Positions 12,201 through 25,490 of a stretch of DNA of 64,000 bases are shown piece after piece. The notes beneath the pieces are model-generated. The model did not search any database and was not told where the DNA came from. It saw nothing but the letters and a program-made list of their open reading frames with translations. The stretch comes from Phylloscopus collybita (Eukaryota; Chordata; Aves; Passeriformes; Phylloscopidae): the NCBI GenBank assembly GCA_027886175.1, contig JAJNNQ010000002.1, positions 11,094,001 to 11,158,000 of the forward strand. Reading direction: 5' to 3'. The position numbers and the translations under genes were made by a program. Each line of letters starts with the position of its first letter. The first letter of the stretch is position 1.

Positions 12201-15200
12201 ATCTGAAGCATATACAATTTAATATTATGCCAAATGCATTTTAGAAGACTTTACAGATTGACATGCACACCTGCTTTTTCATCCTGACCACTTAGAGAGC
12301 TAACATTTCTTATTCAGTTTCCTTAATCTCTTCCCTTGTTTGTTTCAAGACATTTGTTACATGCTTACCACCTTGTGAGTAACAAAACCAAAAATAGAGA
12401 AAATATCCCCAGCAACTGAGCAACAAATTAAACAACATATAACAGTGCCAGCTGTACATAATGTTAAAAGGAAAAATACATAAAGAAATATGCTTTTGTT
12501 CACAAAAAATGAAACAATTATTTCAATGTGTATGTAATTTATATAATGATTATATTTTCTGTATTTGAACATTACATTTTCTGAAGTTTCTCTGTCACAA
12601 AATTTGATTGAAAGTCAACAGACTCAAGAAAGTCCTGTAAATGCTATTGTTTCCTCAGTCCCTAAAAAAATTAGTGGATAAATTAGTGTCTATGCAGGAT
12701 GTGTAGTTCATGTGACCAGAAATGAAGTTCTTCTCTAAATGTTGATTAATCAATAAGAATCTTCAAATTTTCAACCCACTTGCATGTGTATGGATGTGAT
12801 TTAGGTTAAAATATCACTCTGGATTCACACTGAAAAAACTTTACAGGGTAGGGAAATTTCACTGTGTTTGTGACTAGTTTATTTCCTTTATCTCCTTACA
12901 GACTCTCTTTACTACTATCTGCCCATGACTACTCATAAATGGTACTTTCCCACAGAGATCTATAAGAATATGCTTTTAGTAAACTGAGAACAATAAATAA
13001 GGAAAATATGGTCTAAAACTACAATAATAAATAATTATAAGGATCAGGGATGTGTTCTTTTTAAATCTATTCTTGTAAGTTACATTTCACAATGCCAGGT
13101 ATTGTCATCATGACCTAAAGAAAAAAAAATGGAATTCAGTCTTCCAAAGGCTGAATCCAGTCTAATCCAAATTGTGTAGGTCAGTCCCATCTGTACATTA
13201 CATAAAGCTACAAGGAATTAATGATGCTGAACTGATTAATACTAGGTATTGTTCGTACCAGATTGCTTCAGTCTGAATCTGTAGAATTTTTGGCAGAAAT
13301 ATTGTCTACATTGTTTCTTGATCCCCTAATTACATATATTGAATATCATGTGATATCAGATGGAAGGATCCAAAAACACTGAACTTTGAAGAGAGAGAAG
13401 AGTTCTTATATGAGGGTTTTATATAATGGAAAGCACGAACACACTCCAATTATGGGACGTTTCTGTAATCAGAATCCAAATCTAGAGTCCAATCTTGATC
13501 TAAAATTCAAAGATTGGCTGTAGTGAGATATCAAAATGTTCCATCCCAACCAATGCAGTTACAGCACAAAACTGACAGAGGTTGAGTTGATTTTTACAAG
13601 GTGTGCTAATGAATACAGATGGGAAACAATAATAGCAATAATGATAATTTTGAGTCCTCCTGTGGTCTGCAGGCTCTTCCTGCAGTCACAGAGTCCTTAC
13701 ACTGAATGAGTATGAGAATTGGACACTTGATTTGCTACATGTGTTCAGAGACTTTTCTATAACAGAAGGTCAACCCAACCAAAAAATCAAATGCTGGGTC
13801 ATGAAGTGATAGTCTGAACCCGGCTGCAAAGATAGCTTTTTTATATAAAGCAAAGTAGTCTGGATGCTCAGTACAGCTGGAGAGCTCAGCAGAAACCAGA
13901 CTGGACCTAGGCAAAACAGGGGTTTTAGCAAGTACCTCCCAGGTGCCATAAGTGCTGGAGCAGACATTCTGTTCCTAGATGACACAGCTGAGGCTTTCCT
14001 CCTGATAAGCCAGCCTGACTCTAATCATTTCACTTTAGGACAAAGAGGTGTCCTTCTCTGGTCTGTGTTCTGACCTCATGATCAGAGCATTGCAAGACCC
14101 AGTTCAGGCCTCAGACTGAGAGGGGAATTAGATACCCTTATTTGAGGAGTGTTTTAAAGCAACGTATTGCCTAACTCAGGCTGTTGGTTGCTCTCCAGCT
14201 ATCTCAGTTTTGTTCTTTCCCTACAGTACTGAATATGATTCAAAATTCTATATGCAGAGAGAAAATGCAGAAGGAATGCAACTCTGTACTCCAGGGATTA
14301 GAACAGTCACATGCAAGTGGGATTCCATATGTCCGGTATCGCGGTGTTTATTTAATTGGGAATTTATAATTTTAAGGTGGATATTTTTTATTAGTAAAGT
14401 TGTCATTTTCAAAATTAAATCACCTTTAATAGGAGGGACTTGTCCTTTGAAGCATATACCTAGTTAGTGTTCCTACCTGTATACATATGCATATCAGCAA
14501 ACTGTCCTAATTTGACACAAAACCTGTACCTTGCAAGAAGCAGTTCTGGGTTCAAACAAGAGCAGCCATAAGCTCAGAAGTACATTGTGCCTCCATAAAA
14601 GTTGTCCAGACTCTGAAATATGATCCAGACTTCATAGATATATTCTACTGGCTGGTCTTTTAACACTGTGGACATTTTCCTCCAGATTTTATTTTCTCCT
14701 CACAACTTGCTTGGCTTTTAAGGTCTTCATTCTGAATTTAATCATGGAGCAAAGTAAAATGCCAGGATCAGTTCAAGCCATGATTTTCAGCTGTATTAGT
14801 CCACCCACTCTGCTGTTCAATCTGGGCACTTTCCAAATTTATCCACAGAGAGAAGTGATGTTTGAGCTAAGCTTGGAATACTGAGGAAAAACGGGGAGAA
14901 AAAAAGTGCTCCAAATGTAATGAGCACCAAAAAGAATTATTGGTATAGAAAACTACAAGTTCCACTCTGGTTCAATTGTGTGAGATGGTAAAAAGATCAA
15001 TTTCTTACATTTCCTTCCTATTTATGTGTCTATTGATATGCTTGGTGTTTTATGCTATAGTACTAAACTGTCCAAATAAAATGCCATGAGAAAACTGTTA
15101 ATTTGGGGGGAAAAAGTAGATACTTTGCATTGATTTATGTGAAAGAAGAGTGTATCATAAAAGGAAGTCTTAATTTACAAAAACAAAACACAACTAAGAA

Positions 15201-18200
15201 ACAGGAGAATAAAAGACATTGTGAGCTTCTCTAGTTTCAAAAAGTAAGAGGGGAAGATCTGAACGTTATTCATCAGTCACAAATAAGGATTTTTCCCATT
15301 CTGTACAGATTTTGAAACCTGACAAGGGAATAATTTATGTCTTAGCAAAAAAAAAACTTTCTTTGTGGAAAAAGACTAGTCATTATGATTAATTCCATGT
15401 ATTTTAAAAAGATCTTTTGGGTATCCCTTAACTTTTTAAGTCCTTAGCTTCATTGAAAATGCCATATTTTTTTCTGCAGCTGTCATTCCTAGCTGACTTT
15501 ACAATAGCATGGGTTATAATGTATTGCTTTTGATATTGACTGGGTATCTTCAGGCTGCAAGTCTGTATTAAAATTCTAGTTATTTTAGTAGGTTTCAGAC
15601 TGATCTTGCAGTATCAAAATTAGATTATTAATTTTTTTTTTATTGTGTGGTTGATTTTTTCATCCAGGGTGAAGCTCATTGCATGTTTTGTGGGCTATGG
15701 CACAGGTCAGCCACAGGCAAGTGACAGAGTCTTTGGGAATGGAGCAAGAAAAATTCATTACTGAACTCTTAACATCTACTGAGAGAACCTTGTTGGGAAA
15801 TTTCTCTGAAACAGTGTGTTCATGGTTGATATTACTAATCATAACAATGTTCCTAAGGAATTGATGGTTATGTATTTCATTGTTTTCAGTTTTATTATCA
15901 CTAGCCAGTTTTGTATTTCTAATGTCATTTTAATCAGCTTTTTACTGGTAGATGAATGACTAAAGAGTAAAGCACTTTGAAAAGTGTCTTCTGCACATGC
16001 AGAGGTCATCAGAATTTCAACATTTCTTGTAGATGATGTACCAAAAATTGTCAGCAAAGTTAAAGGGACCAAATAATCTGAATAATTTCCTTAAAATGTG
16101 AAAACAATACAACTTTTTCATAACAAATATAAATCCCATAACTCTGTTTCACAATACTCACAGACTTAGTCTACTGGCTCAGTTGTAGCTAGCTTCAAAA
16201 TAATTTCTGTCTCTAATTAGCAGTTGTATACTTAAGAGACTGTTACATCTTTTCATCTGGTAAATGTTAACATGCTAAAGTGCCAGGGGCTTTTGTGAGG
16301 TTTGAAGAGGATGAGCAGTAAAAGTCAGAACATCATTAATCTCCTGGGCTGCTTGCAGTTGAGTCTGTATTTTCAGTAAACTTTGCTGGAGCATGGGAAA
16401 TTATTTTGAAACTTGTATTCAACAAGAGGACAGGGTGATTACTAGATGAAAATTTATAATACCAATTATTCTCTCATTCCTCACAAGGAAGCAACTGAAA
16501 TGTTTGATTTTGAAATAATTTAGCCATGAAGTTAGTTGCTCAAAGAAAGAACTGAAGACTGGAATTTAGGGGATTTAGTATCTTTATTCATATGGCTGGA
16601 TTTATAGCCTGAGACACCGAAGTTTTAGGTTTCTTCTGAGTTAAGAAAAGCAGCATTGGGAAAAAATGGCTTCCACATCTCAGATAAATATCCAGCTAGC
16701 TAATATGGGTTAGTACCTATAATTCCTGGCTAGAATGTGGTCTGGTATTAGAGCCAGTTAAAGCCATTTTCCACCAGTGATTGAAATGCTGAGACTGTAA
16801 CATCAAAATTGCCATGTTCTCAATAACATTTTCAAACTCAATACATCTGTAAAATTTTAGACAAACTATATGTTCTGACCTCCTCTTACCCCAGAACAAT
16901 TGACTATGTCTTACAATGTCTTATTGGCTCCTTGAAATTTAGCTATTGCAAATGTTTCAGCAGCAGAATTATGATTGGTGCACATGGATATATGCCTCAA
17001 TACTGTTATGCATATTTATGAGTTTAATTAATTATATCTAGTTATATCTTCTCCTATTTTTAAGTATCCTCAGTGAAACAAAAAAGCCTCTCATTTAGCT
17101 CAAGGATCTGACTTAAATTAATCATGGTCTCACTGCAGAGTTATGAACTTTCATTTTAGAATCTTTCCATGGTTCTCACAGCCACATGAGAACCAGGAGC
17201 ATTTATTGTCAGTCATGTGACTGATCAGTAATGAGCCAGTGGTATGACTGCGGTTTTTTAGGGGAAACAGAAGTAGTGTTCCCTTGTTTTTTTTCACTAA
17301 AGAATAGATTTATGAAACTAATTGCATATATTGTCACTTTTGGAGTATCTAAAACTGTATTATAGAACTAAATGGATTACTCCTAACTGAGAAAAGTTTA
17401 AGCTAACATTTTCAATTAATTATAGTTTACTAGCCTAAACTATTCCAAAGTTGTAGATCATAGTTTTAGAGAAATCTTTCAGGAACAAAAAACATGAAAC
17501 CCATTTATTTCCTCATATATTAAACTCATTATGTCATACTCATTACATAACTGAGTAATTCTGGTGCTACTTCTTTCTTTTGACTTTCATTCTGCATAAG
17601 TTCTACTGGCAACTGAGAAATGTTGTATCATAAAGACATGCACTTATTCTATTTCCTTTAACAAAGAAAACACTAACCATGTTTACTACAAATCATGAAG
17701 TTAAACCAACCTGCATAACAGTACTACACTTCTCTGCAAAGGATATGGAAGTAGGGCTCTTTGAAAGCTGGAAAAACATTGGCAATCAAAAGCTACATGA
17801 AAGTAATCTTATTTTTATTACATACAAGGAACGTTTTCCCAGGAGTGCTGATGCCTGCCAGAAAATAAATAAGAAACTAGGATAAAAGAAAGAAGGAAAG
17901 ATTATTTGAGTTAAGGTGTTCAGCCAGACTTTCCTTAGCTTCACATACCTAGGAGGAGTTGGGATTCTTCTGTGCTCAGCTACAATTGATGGAAATGGCT
18001 GCAAAAACACTTTGTTATGACCTAAACCACAGCTGCAGGATCTCCACTTCTGCTGCACCATTCTATATTCACATTTCTAAGCCTGACTCTGAGAGCCTAG
18101 CCTCTAAATCTGAAAGCCAGCACCTATTGCTTCTCAAAGAGCTCCTTCCTGGTGCCAGTACTCCAATCATTAGCCCTGAGGTAAGATCAGAGTGAGACTA

Positions 18201-18590
18201 AAAGAAAGAAAATAATAAACAAAAAGAGAATCCTTCTTTAAAATAAAGATAATCGTCAAACTCACAAAAACATAACTGAATTGGGCACAGGTGAGTGGTG
18301 AAAGGTTTTTGAAAGGACTAAAAGCCTATCTGCCAGGAAGCCATGGAAATGAAATGTTTGGAGTTACCATTCTGACTTTGCAAGAAGTCAGGGAGCTCTT
18401 AGAGAAGAAGAAAACCACTCTGAACAAGGTAAAGCAAGATGTGCATTCAGTTTTTTAAACAAGACAAGAAGGTATCTCCATGTGAATGATCTCTCTGCAG
18501 GGCTGTAGATAAGCTGATTACCTTGGCTACAAGGCTTTGTTGTAGGCTGTTCCCAGGTCTAACAGCAATTCAGGGGCTGTGGCATGTTTC
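9235..18590. other. No gene recognised; AT-rich unique sequence
   Basis: I see no supported gene in this 9.4-kb stretch. Simple A-rich tracts lie at about 11795-11834 and 11897-11922. A possible but weak exon-like stretch at 14227-14335 is described in the findings. No CR1 or LTR signature was recognised. Confidence 0.5.
11795..11922. repeat. Two A-rich low-complexity tracts
   Basis: Tracts dominated by A with occasional C or G occupy about 11795-11834 and 11897-11922, with ordinary sequence between. Frames of lysine-rich (+) or phenylalanine-rich (-) character here are artefacts of the composition. Confidence 0.85.
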
Positions 18591-18595
18591 AGCTT

Positions 18596-19105
18596 CTAGT
18601 GCTGAAAAAGGGCTGCTGAGACACAGCAGTGGCTGATTCTCCTGCACAGATGCTGACCATGCACCCTGCTCACAGGAACTGCTGCCTCAAGCCATGAATT
18701 CCTCAGGAAATTGCAGGATTGGCTTACCCCTGGAACGACCCATGATGATGCCTCACCCCATGCAGATGCAAGCCCTGCCCATGCTGGTCCCCTTTGACCA
18801 TCACAGATCAGGAGCTGCAGCACAGAAAGATTTATCTTTAAGAATTATTCTTCCATCAGGGTAGAGGCTGATAGGACAGGTCCTTCAGGGAATTGCTGGG
18901 AAGGAAAGTGTTTAGTCAGGAAGCACTAGGTACCAATTGGTACCTGGTGCTGCAGGTTTGTGGGCAAGGCCCAGAGAGGTCAGACACAGCCCTGGAATGG
19001 CCAGAGGGAGCAGGGTTGTGGCAGAGCTGGAGACCAGCTGGGAATCCAACCAGAAAGCTCCATGGCCCTCCAGACCCTGAATTAGTGTTAAAAAGGCAAA
19101 ACAGG
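18596..19105. other. Locally GC-richer block, identity unknown
   Basis: By eye this block has clearly more G and C than the AT-rich flanks but very few CpG. It contains the palindrome at 18922-18951. Two frames of about 70-75 codons on opposite strands show no domain. It could be a decayed mobile element or a regulatory element, and the sequence does not decide. Confidence 0.35.
18922..18951. repeat. 30-bp near-perfect palindrome
   Basis: The core AGGTACCAATTGGTACCT is a perfect 18-bp palindrome. The outer bases continue the symmetry to 30 bp with a single non-Watson-Crick position, which would be a G-U pair in RNA. There is no spacer between the arms. Confidence 0.9.
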
Positions 19106-19837
19106 TAACAACCTGCCCAGCCAGATTCTGCAGTTAGGTGAAATGAGGCATATCAGTATTTTTTTTGCTTAACATTTCCTGTGGTTCTAGTTGTACACCT
19201 CACAAAAGCTGCTATTTTCAGGGCAATTTGACCTTTTAGGTACTACAGCAAGAATTGGGTTTTTCTTCCCTGTAATTCTGCCTGTCTTCTCAACTTACAA
19301 AAAACCATGAAATAATTGGCTCAAGTTCAGTTTGACCTTACAGTCAGTTTGGGGTCAGTTCTTATTTTTACCTATGCTAGTTTTCCCATGCTTAGTTTAA
19401 GGATAGCAGTAAATGATTGAAGTACTTTTCTAATTGCAACTTCATTTCCATGTAAAGTGAAAGACAGACTCTTACTTAGAGATTACCAGACAAGCAGTTA
19501 AAGAAAAGATAGATGGTTTCTGTGGTTTCTTAAGGCTTTGCTAAATAAGATTGATTTCAGCCCTTAATCTCTTTTGTTAAAAATGCTAGTAGATGGGGTT
19601 TTTTTAAAAAATTAAAAAAGACCATATTCCCTTCACATTCAAAAAGTAAAGATTGATGTTTCTTCACCTGATGAATATAATATGCACATTTTAAAAAGCC
19701 CCAAAACAACACCATTTTATATCTTCTTTTTTATATAACATACTGAGAAAGAAAACACCTTAAAATATTTCTGCTCCTGTTAGAAACTTTATTCAAAATA
19801 ATTGATACTGTAGGAGGGTTTGAGACTTTTTTGTCTG

Positions 19838-19878
19838 GTTTTTTTTGGGGGGGGGGGATTTTGGGGGTTTTTTTTTCA
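19838..19878. repeat. T/G homopolymer mosaic including G11
   Basis: Runs of T flank an 11-base G run (19847-19857) and then a G5 run. It is low-complexity, and its parent element, if any, is not recognisable. Confidence 0.85.
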
Positions 19879-19879
19879 G

Positions 19880-22150
19880 TTGGTTGGTTGGCTTTTGTTT
19901 TGGTTCAGATGTCTTTAGCATATTTATATTGTCAGTTAGGATATAAATGCTAGTGTTTACAGAATATATTGATTCCTATGTACAAGACTTCTAGCCAGAA
20001 CATATTAGGAGCTCACCAGCAGCATAGAGACATATCTGTTTAGAAAAAGACATTAAGTTTTATTTCTCCATTTCCTTTGTAAATTTTAATGGGAAGACAT
20101 TTGACTACTTAAGAATTCTAGAAAGGTGTTCAGAGCATCTGTGCTTTCTTGAAAGGCAGCCAAAACATCATCAACACGTCTCAGCCACAGTCTCTGTCAG
20201 CTTCGACAACAGACACAAGATCCTGTTCAGAGAATGATATAAAGATATTAGTAAATACTGGACTCTAATCTGTTTACAAGGCTTTAGTGACAGAAGGCAG
20301 CAAATAAAGTCAGCAAGAGCTTGTTGGAATGACATGAAATCACAGACAAGTTCTGGTTCATGCTCAGGCTCCATTATTATCCACAAAGGGCCAATTTGCT
20401 ATGCCCTGTATCCAGTTGGGATCCACAGCAGCGCTGTTAAGATCTTCCCTTTGATGCAGGAACTGGAAAGGCAAACCCTGGAACTGCACACGTGATCCTT
20501 CATGAAAGGAGAGGAGAGGTAAGAAAGAGGTCAGGGAGTAAGAGAGACTCATTTGGTAAAATAAGATCGTAGAGATGGGGAAGGAAGAGGCAAGGGAAGA
20601 AAAACATTTCTTCCTCTATCCAGCTCATGGACATGCACGGCTGTAAATACAGTTTCTATACGGTGAGGCCCAGTAGTAAAATAAGATTGAGAGCAGGGAA
20701 AGTTGAAGCCACGTGAGGAAGAAAAATGACACATTTTGAAATTATACACCAATCCATTTAAATTAGAATGAAAGCCAGAGAAGGTCTGTAGGTTTTTCCT
20801 ACCTGAGGTTCAGCAGAGGGCAGAGACACCAGAGTAAAATGCAGTGACCCCTGGATATCAGACTGCAGGCATGTTTCCATTGCCATCTCTGTCTCTTGAA
20901 TCATGCCACATCTCCAGATTGTGCAATACCCAATCCACAGCTAAAACCTTTTTCTTCATCTACTTCTACCCTCTTTCTGCCATAGAGAACATATTGATGG
21001 TCTTTCATTTTCCGAGTAATTTTTGCCAGGAATAAGCTTCCTGGCAAACAAATCCATTAAAAGGAATCTTTTAAAAACAACAGGCATATTGCCATCTAAG
21101 TGGACCATCAGATGACCCTTTACAAAGTGTGGGATAGACAGAGAAAAACACCACAAAATATGCATTTTCTGGTCATTCAATTTTTGTGAATGTTCTGGAA
21201 GAAAGGAAGAACTGTTCTTCAAAAAATATCATTACTGTTCTTTTTGGGAACATAAATTTTGCTATAACATTGTTTTCCACCTAGAGGTAATCAAATAAAA
21301 GGATTCTTCTACATTTTGGGAGCAAAAAGGCATTTAAATTAACTAAGGATCTGAGAGAATGTCATACAGAACATCTAATTTATTTTTTAGTCAACTGTCT
21401 CCCACTAAATATGAATAATAGGAGAGAAAATGAATAAATGACAAATTTGCTAATTTTACAGCCAATGTTTTAACTCTAGTAATGGCAGCTTTAGCTTCCT
21501 TCATTATAACAAAAATTGACTCAGCTATATAAAGTCACCCATTGTTGTTATGATGTAGTTGTTCTCAGCTGTGCAACTGGCATTTCATTTTAGAGGGGTT
21601 AAGTTAGTGTATTTATAGGAAAGAATTTTCTTTAATGGCCTCTGTGCTAATAAAGAATTATTGGATTTGAACCTGGCTCTGCCGCACCCACTCCCTCCTT
21701 TTACTAATACATTCCTTCCTTCTTTGACAAATCTGGTAATCTTGCCAAAGAAATAAAAGAGAGGGGGAAATAAGCAGTTTTTTAGGATCTGGATGGTTTG
21801 CAGAAGTAAAGATTTCCATTCTGACAAAGGATGTATAAATCTTTAGGGAATCTGGTTCTCAGAATTCTCTGCATTCAAGGGATAACTTGAAGACATCTAT
21901 CCTGCAGTGTAAGAAAAGCACCAGGAACACAAAATCTTTGCATCTAGCTTAAAAATGAAGGGATCTAATGTATTTTTTTAATCTCCCTTTGTTTTATTCA
22001 ATCACAGCTCTTTTTCTATCATCATCCCATGACAGAAAATGATCCCTTGCTCCCTGCAAGACTTTAGTTTGGCAAAGTAGTCCACTATGAACCTTCCCCT
22101 ACAAACCTTCATTTACAGCTGTGCAGTATCCTCCCTTTTACTACAGAGAA
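19880..22150. other. No gene recognised; unique sequence
   Basis: I see no recognisable gene or mobile element. A purine-rich stretch at about 20500-20620 and two nearby copies of TAAAATAAGAT are the only visible local features. Confidence 0.5.
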
Positions 22151-22152
22151 GC

Positions 22153-22790
22153 TGTAGTGGACTGGCCTGAAAATACCCTGTTGGAGTTCAGGGCACGTGG
22201 AAAACTCCTCATGATGCCCTGGGGGGTCTGAGATCCCCCAGCTGGGACGCCAGGAAAGCTCTGCCTTTGACCTTAGTCCATGGGTAAAACTTCAACACTC
22301 AGAGACGAGTTGAAAGCAACAAAGGTGGGAAAGAAATAGTAGTTTATTTTGTCACAGGGTGAAAATTTGTAGTTTTGGGTTTTTAGTGTGGAGACAGATG
22401 AGAGTAAGATGGAGAACTTTGGGCGGTGTCTCTGCTGCTGCTGCTGCTGCTGCTGCTCCATTTTCTGCTGTGACGGTGGCACAGAGATGTTGGTAGGATG
22501 GGCTTGACACAGAGGTTTTGTGTTTAGAACAGGTAGCGATTATTGGCACAGAACAATAAACATAGCACGTTTTAGGAGTTAATTGGGTTAGAAACCTTTA
22601 AGAACCTTGGGATCTTCTGTTCAGGGGGGGATTTTTCCCTGTGTTTCTGGCACACTAAGTCAGGTTTCGGCGGCTCGCAGAACTTGAGATAAGAAGCAGA
22701 ATAAACAGTTCTAAAGACCAAAGCTGCCAGTCTCATTTATCTTTTTAACCCTGGTACTGAACTTTTGGAGGAAAAAGAGCACCCCTCACA
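22153..22790. mobile_element. Probable endogenous retrovirus LTR (solo), orientation unresolved
   Basis: The block begins TGTAGTGGAC and ends near CCCCTCACA, giving the TG...CA termini typical of LTRs and a rough terminal inverted match. It is GC-richer than its surroundings. Polyadenylation-like AATAAA lies on + at 22700-22705 and 22555-22560, and on - near 22345, so either orientation is possible. AAGC occurs on both edges (22149-22152 and 22790-22793) but fits a target duplication only if the LTR end is moved by one base. No gag, pol or env remnant is visible around it, so a solo LTR is the simplest reading. Family unknown; the call rests on structure only. Confidence 0.5.
22432..22455. 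repeat. (CTG)8 microsatellite
   Basis: Eight perfect CTG units lie inside the LTR-like block. They account for the Gln-run and Ala-run in the two minus-strand frames crossing it, which should not be taken as proteins. Confidence 0.97.
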
Positions 22791-23924
22791 AGCGGGTACT
22801 CCTGAAAGGGAGTTTCCTGCATGCCTTTTCCCCTTTCCTGGAAAGTCTCTGAGACACAGTTTTCAACATAGGAAATGAATGAGTGGCAATAAAAAATAAC
22901 AAATTCACACTCTGATGCCTCTTCAAAGTGAGACGACATCACTTAATTACAGCTTTCATGGTCAGTGATAGATTTCTACCAGCAGTGCTATAGATAAACC
23001 TGGCACAGTGGAAAAGATTTTACAAGGGATTTGCAAGATAACCTCAGATTTTTATCCTATTTGAAACTGGCCACATTGTGTTCCTCCTCTCTGTAGTTTG
23101 TCAGCTGCAGGCCCAAGGAGGAAATCTAATATTTGTGTTGTTGAAAGTTCTCTTCAAAATTATGCTGATGACTGCCATGGGGTTTCTCATGACAATTGCT
23201 GAATCTTATTGGTGAAATAACCTCACATTTCCAGACTATAAAATACAATGGGAACTTTTGACCTTGCAAGTGTTAGGAAACAGCAGCATCTTTCAGCACC
23301 ACCAGTTTCACATCAGTCACACTTAAGGTACTACTCCTCCCAAAGAAATGAGTAAAACGGACTGAAAAATAGAGTAATTACACTGAGAATTGTCTCATAA
23401 TCATCTCAGACCTTGATAATGCTATGCTGAAACCTCTACAAAGGCACTGCATCCCTAAATGTGTGAAGAGAACTTACCATTATCAATGTCAAGACAATGG
23501 AAGAAACTTCCAGGTGCCCCAGCTGCTATTGAAGTCCCCATGTATTGTAGGTTGCCTGGCAATCATGTCAAGAGTAAAAACTGAGCACAAATTACAGGAG
23601 AAAGCAGGTACCAGACATCAGCACCTGCTTCTAAATCTTAATGTGTACTAGAAAACAGCACCTGTCAAGAGAGGAAGACAATAGTCAAGGAACCTGGTAA
23701 GCTACCATGGTCTTCAACATAGTCTTCAGGCAGCTATTCTAGAGAAGAGAGTTGCCTTAAGGGAATGGTCCAGGCTTTGCTTTTTTAATCCTAGAAACCA
23801 GAGTGGTGAATTTTAAATAGAAATTTCACATTCTGACCCTAAATACTTTTCCTCATCCCCATGAGATGTGTTTGCTGATAGCATCAATCTCCATATAGTT
23901 ATAGTCAAAAAATTACCCAAGTCA

Positions 23925-23970
23925 TTTTAAGAATTTAAATAGTTTTAAGAATTTAGGTAATTTTAAGAAA
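23925..23970. repeat. 18-bp tandem repeat, about 2.5 copies
   Basis: The unit TTTTAAGAATTTAAATAG is followed by TTTTAAGAATTTAGGTAA and a partial third copy TTTTAAGAA. Confidence 0.85.
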
Positions 23971-24704
23971 ACTTCATTACATCTTTATAAATCAACAAAA
24001 ATGTTATAAATTATGTCAAAAAAACCCCAAAACCAAGTCTGGTCATGCTGAGAGTTGGGTCATACAGACATAAAGATAGTAAAATAAAGCATTGATGCAT
24101 CACAATTATATGCACCATGAAAAATCCATGTATTTAAGTGGAATGATTTTCATTAGTAAGATTCAAATAGTTGAGATGTTGGGTTCTCTAAAAAAGCTTT
24201 CATACAGACATTTGAAAATGAGAACATACTTAGAACTTTATTTAGAGAAACCAAATCTTCTGTAAGGGATTTGCAAACTAAAAGTGAGTCTTTGCCTTGT
24301 GTGGTTTGGTAACCTCAGAAGTATGGTTTGGCTGCTGGAAAGCTTTACATCTAGAATGGAAAAATTGCTAAATTTCTCAAAAGTAAACGAAATCAAGAAC
24401 TTTATGAACTGGTACTTCCATTACCTTTCAGAATCTCTCAGGTCCGCTCTGCAACATAGACAGGACTGAAAATTATGCAGTTCTCTGAAGTGATTTAAGT
24501 AGTGAAGCTCTTTTTTCAGCTGCAAATAGACTTATTTTAATTGTGGCAAACATCAGAATACACTTGTAGATGCCGTACCAGGGGATTTTAAGCCAAAATA
24601 TCTGATCTGGAGTCAGAGGAAATTGTGTTTTTCATCTTCTGACCTTCAGCCTTGCTTAGCAGTGTGTCAAACCTAAATATAGGTAGGAAGAAAAAAAGCA
24701 AAAA

Positions 24705-24744
24705 AAGAAATCATTAGAAGATTGAAGAAATCATTAGAACAATA
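24705..24744. repeat. 20-bp tandem duplication, 2 copies
   Basis: The unit AAGAAATCATTAGAAGATTG is repeated directly with changes at its 3' end (second copy AAGAAATCATTAGAACAAT). Confidence 0.85.
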
Positions 24745-25299
24745 TCATCCTCTATAGCTTTCAAATAATGTGTTCAATTTGCTTCAAATTCATAATAAAG
24801 AAGACTGCCTTGTTGAAAAACAAGACATGCAAAAACTCTGAATTGGTTGTGTGGAGTAAGAGGAATATGTAAATCTGTAAAATGGGTTGTTTACATATAC
24901 TTATGGAGAAGCTACATTTAACTAACTGCTTTTTGAAAAATTGCCTGTGTTAATAGCTCATTGACATGCTAAAAATATTTCAGTATTTTGTAAAATAGTA
25001 CACTACAAACTATTTATTTTCTTTTAATTTTCTTTCTAATGCACATTAAAAATAGTTTTCCATTTAAACGTTCTCCTTTTAACTGAAGACTTGATCAGTA
25101 CAATGAAAGTCTTAAACCCTCATTTTTTTTCAATAACATAATATATTGTTGTAAAACTAAAATTGCATTCTGTCCAAGAATGCAATGATCTCAACACAGT
25201 TTCAATGTAAATTTCACATTTTGGTCACTGCAATTGAATTTCATGTTATGGGGTATTAACTCTGTTGCATCATTATTTCCCTAAATACCCTGTACTAGG

Positions 25300-25490
25300 T
25301 GTCAAGGTGGAAAGACATTGACCTGTTGGAACAAGTCCAGAGGAGGACACCAACAGGATTAGAGGGATGGAGTACCTTTCCTATGAGGAATGGCCGAGAC
25401 AATTTGGTTTGGAAAAGCTTTCAGCTTAGAAAGGAGGTGCCTTAGAGATGATCTGATTGTACTGTTCCAATGTCTGATGGGAGCTGCATC
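25300..25490 (+). mobile_element. CR1 LINE fragment, sense (first arm of head-to-head pair)
   Basis: Sense CR1 blocks appear in order: GACCTGTTGGAACAAGTCC, AGAGGAGGACACCAACAGG, GAGGGATGGAGTACCTTTCC, TATGAGGAATGGC and then TTGGTTTGGAAAAGC. The fragment ends at about 25490, where antisense CR1 begins directly. The exact joint is uncertain by some tens of bases because both copies are diverged. Confidence 0.85.

Larger units (their letters stand above)
22795..25295. other. No gene recognised; AT-rich unique sequence
   Basis: Apart from two short tandem duplications (23925-23970 and 24705-24744), I see no repeat family, exon or RNA gene here. Confidence 0.5.

Noticed and set aside
14530..14580. 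GGGTTCAAAC, considered as a tRNA B box
   Set aside because: No A box, acceptor stem or cloverleaf could be built around it.
22273..22549. Minus-strand frames with runs of Gln or Ala
   Set aside because: The runs come from the CTG8 microsatellite inside an LTR-like block. The flanking peptide has no recognisable domain.
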